DNA of 64,000 nt from Reyranella sp. GTDB lineage: Bacteria; Pseudomonadota; Alphaproteobacteria; Reyranellales; Reyranellaceae. Below the pieces are notes generated by a model. It worked only from the letters and a program-made list of their open reading frames with translations, was not told the origin of the DNA and made no database searches. A program made the position numbers and the translations under genes. The stretch's first letter is position 1. Each line of letters opens with the position of its first letter. The DNA lies in assembly GCF_017305915.1 (NCBI RefSeq), contig NZ_JAFKJN010000005.1, forward strand, positions 186,001-250,000, in the 5' to 3' direction. Positions 62,811 through 64,000 of this stretch are shown here, piece after piece.

Positions 62811-63398
62811 TCAGCGGTTCGCCCCGGGCACCCACAGCACGTCCGAGCCGCCATTGTCGTTGAGCTTCCGCGACAGCACGAACAGATGATCCGACAGGCG
62901 GTTGATGTATTTGATCGCCTCGGCGCTCACCGGTTGCTCGGCCGCCAGCGCGGTCATGCAGCGCTCGGCACGGCGCGTCACGGTGCGCGCGAGATGCAGC
63001 CACGCCGCCGCCTCGCTGCCGCCGGGCAGGATGAACGAGGTGAGCGGAGCCAGCTCGGCGTTCATGGCGTCGATCTCTTTCTCCAGCCGTTCGGTTTGCG
63101 ACGGCAGCATACGCAGCGCCTGCTCGCCCGCCTTGCCTTCGATCGTGCAGAGATCGGCGCCCAGGTCGAACAGGTCGTTCTGGATGCGCTTCAGCATGTC
63201 GTCGACAGGCGCGCGCAGGGCATCGTCCCGTACCGTGCGCTCGATCGCGGCGCGCGCCAAGCCGATCACCGCATTGGCTTCGTCGGTGGTGCCGTAGGCC
63301 TCGACGCGCAGGTCGTGCTTGGCCACGCGCTCGCCGCGGCCGAGCGAGGTTTCGCCCTTGTCGCCGCCCTTGGTGTAGATGCGCGTCAGCTTGACCAT
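62811..63398 (-). CDS. Cob(I)yrinic acid a,c-diamide adenosyltransferase, PduO type
   Basis: PduO-type enzymes add the adenosyl group to cobalamin or cobinamide to give coenzyme B12. The 195-residue protein starts MVKLTRIYTKGGDKGETSLGRGERV and contains RVEAYGTTDEANAVIGLAR, IQNDLFDLGADL, FILPGGSEAAAWLHLARTVTRRAER and KYINRLSDHLFVLSR, all standard motifs of the family's ATP- and cobalamin-binding bundle. It supplies the cofactor of the B12-dependent reductase at 34077-37535. It is followed by a HIG1-like gene on the same strand. Confidence 0.94.
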   Translation of the reverse strand: MVKLTRIYTKGGDKGETSLGRGERVAKHDLRVEAYGTTDEANAVIGLARAAIERTVRDDALRAPVDDMLKRIQNDLFDLGADLCTIEGKAGEQALRMLPSQTERLEKEIDAMNAELAPLTSFILPGGSEAAAWLHLARTVTRRAERCMTALAAEQPVSAEAIKYINRLSDHLFVLSRKLNDNGGSDVLWVPGANR

Positions 63399-63400
63399 GG

Positions 63401-63613
63401 TCAGCCCTTGGTCATCCACCACAGCAGGATGAAGATGATCGTCAGGAACTGCAGCCGCACGCGCCACCACATCAGCTTGTTGCTGCCGCGCGCGCGCTCG
63501 AGGCTGTTGGTCGGGCCGCGGCTCATGCTGACCAGACCGGCGAACAGCGCGCCGAGCGTCGCCAGGCCCGAGACGATCACCAGGATGAAGAAGATGGTGT
63601 TGGCGGTGTGCAT
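63401..63613 (-). CDS. HIG1-domain/twin transmembrane protein
   Basis: The 70-residue protein has two hydrophobic helices (TIFFILVIVSGLATLGALFAGLV and LQFLTIIFILLWWM) flanking a basic loop with GSNKLMWWRVRLQ, the HIG1 (hypoxia-induced) signature common in small alphaproteobacterial twin-TM proteins; mitochondrial homologues associate with respiratory complexes. It ends two bases before the PduO-type gene start. Whether it plays a respiratory role here is inference. Confidence 0.85.
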   Translation of the reverse strand: MHTANTIFFILVIVSGLATLGALFAGLVSMSRGPTNSLERARGSNKLMWWRVRLQFLTIIFILLWWMTKG

Positions 63614-63625
63614 GGTCGGACTCTA

Positions 63626-64000
63626 TCACCCATTGTGCCGTCCCGCTCCCAGCCGCGCCTTGGCCCACGGCCGCATCTCGCGCGAGGCGTCGACGCCGGT
63701 AGCGGCCCGGAACACCGCCTCGGCCGTCTGCTCGCCCGACCAGAGGGCCGCATGCACGGTGCCATACTCGACCGGCTCGGTCGCCTCGCCGGCGAAGAAC
63801 ACCCGGCTGCCCAGCGGCCGGGCATAGACGCTGCGGTCCTCCGGCGCGCTGCCGACGCCGGGATAGGAATAGCCGCCGCGCGACCACGGGTCGGACAGCC
63901 AGCGCGGATAGAGCATGCCGACCGGCTCGGGGATCTTGTCGCCGAACATCTTGCGCAGAGAGGACATGGCGACCTCCTTGACCTCCTCGTCGCTGGCCGA
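63626..64000 (-). CDS. Flavin monoamine oxidase family protein (C-terminus; N-terminus beyond window)
   Basis: The last 124 residues of a flavin amine oxidase are visible: SASDEEVKEVAMSSLRKMFG, then WLSDPWSRGGYSYPGVGSAPEDR, RVFFAGEATEPVEYGTVHAALWSGEQTAEAV, the typical FAD-binding C-terminal motif. The reading is open to the window end, so the main part and the substrate site lie outside. The stop is 12 bases before the HIG1 gene, suggesting co-transcription. Confidence 0.88.
   Translation of the reverse strand, partial: SASDEEVKEVAMSSLRKMFGDKIPEPVGMLYPRWLSDPWSRGGYSYPGVGSAPEDRSVYARPLGSRVFFAGEATEPVEYGTVHAALWSGEQTAEAVFRAATGVDASREMRPWAKARLGAGRHNG

Overview
The window is about 64 kb of GC-rich, densely coded chromosome from an alphaproteobacterium. 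The gene set points there: an ATP12-type F1-ATPase assembly chaperone, a HIG1 twin-membrane protein, a TIGR02302/DUF4175 protein, a bifunctional Rel/SpoT enzyme beside rpoZ and pdxJ, and a B12-dependent ribonucleotide reductase. The many CoA-linked genes (isovaleryl-CoA dehydrogenase, propionyl-CoA carboxylase, 3-hydroxybutyryl-CoA dehydrogenase, ETF, acyl-CoA ligase, CaiB transferase) suggest a heterotrophic Rhodospirillales- or Reyranella-like organism. That placement is inference. No prophage, CRISPR array, rRNA or plasmid backbone is visible; this is core chromosome carrying short mobile and palindromic insertions.

Layout. 0-10 kb: pdxJ (cut by the edge), rsh, rpoZ, folK, an NYN-domain nuclease, a type-5 uracil-DNA glycosylase, an HD phosphohydrolase, glutathione peroxidase, a molybdopterin oxidoreductase, and a TetR/acyl-CoA ligase operon. 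10-23 kb: class V aminotransferase, ivd, mgtE, maeB, tRNA-Leu(GAG), lipB, acyP, then an ATP12 / phosphonopyruvate-hydrolase-like / pccB / 2TM / pccA group. 23-34 kb: AsmA, RluC-type synthase, dienelactone hydrolase, L,D-transpeptidase, cytochrome b561 with PepSY protein, rarA, a GIY-YIG cassette, a DegP/HtrA protease and a frameshifted Bug transporter receptor. 34-42 kb: nrdJ interrupted by a LAGLIDADG intein, an IS1595-family element with two passenger genes and intact target duplications, plsC, a zinc-ribbon protein and hpt. 42-51 kb: a response regulator with histidine kinase, a nonsense-mutated DUF4345 gene, the TIGR02302 protein, lysA, argH and a TlpA thioredoxin. 51-64 kb: CaiB and Rieske oxygenase, VOC protein, a racemase/SDR/YqaA/P-loop run, M81 peptidase, FkbM methyltransferase, hbd, etfA, etfB, a PduO-type cobalamin adenosyltransferase, HIG1 protein and the end of a flavin amine oxidase.

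Functional links. Branched-chain and odd-chain acyl-CoA oxidation is represented by ivd, pccAB and etfAB. The adenosyltransferase makes the cofactor that NrdJ needs. An NADP malic enzyme and LipB serve central metabolism.

The most interesting material is in the accessory layer: (i) the IS1595 unit at 37604-39121, whose 8-bp target duplication shows that it landed exactly on the plsC stop codon; (ii) a GIY-YIG gene framed by inverted copies of one REP-like palindrome; (iii) an intein placed directly before the predicted radical cysteine of NrdJ; (iv) at least three families of intergenic palindromes with conserved ends and variable stems, several abutting TAG stop codons; and (v) two recently broken genes.
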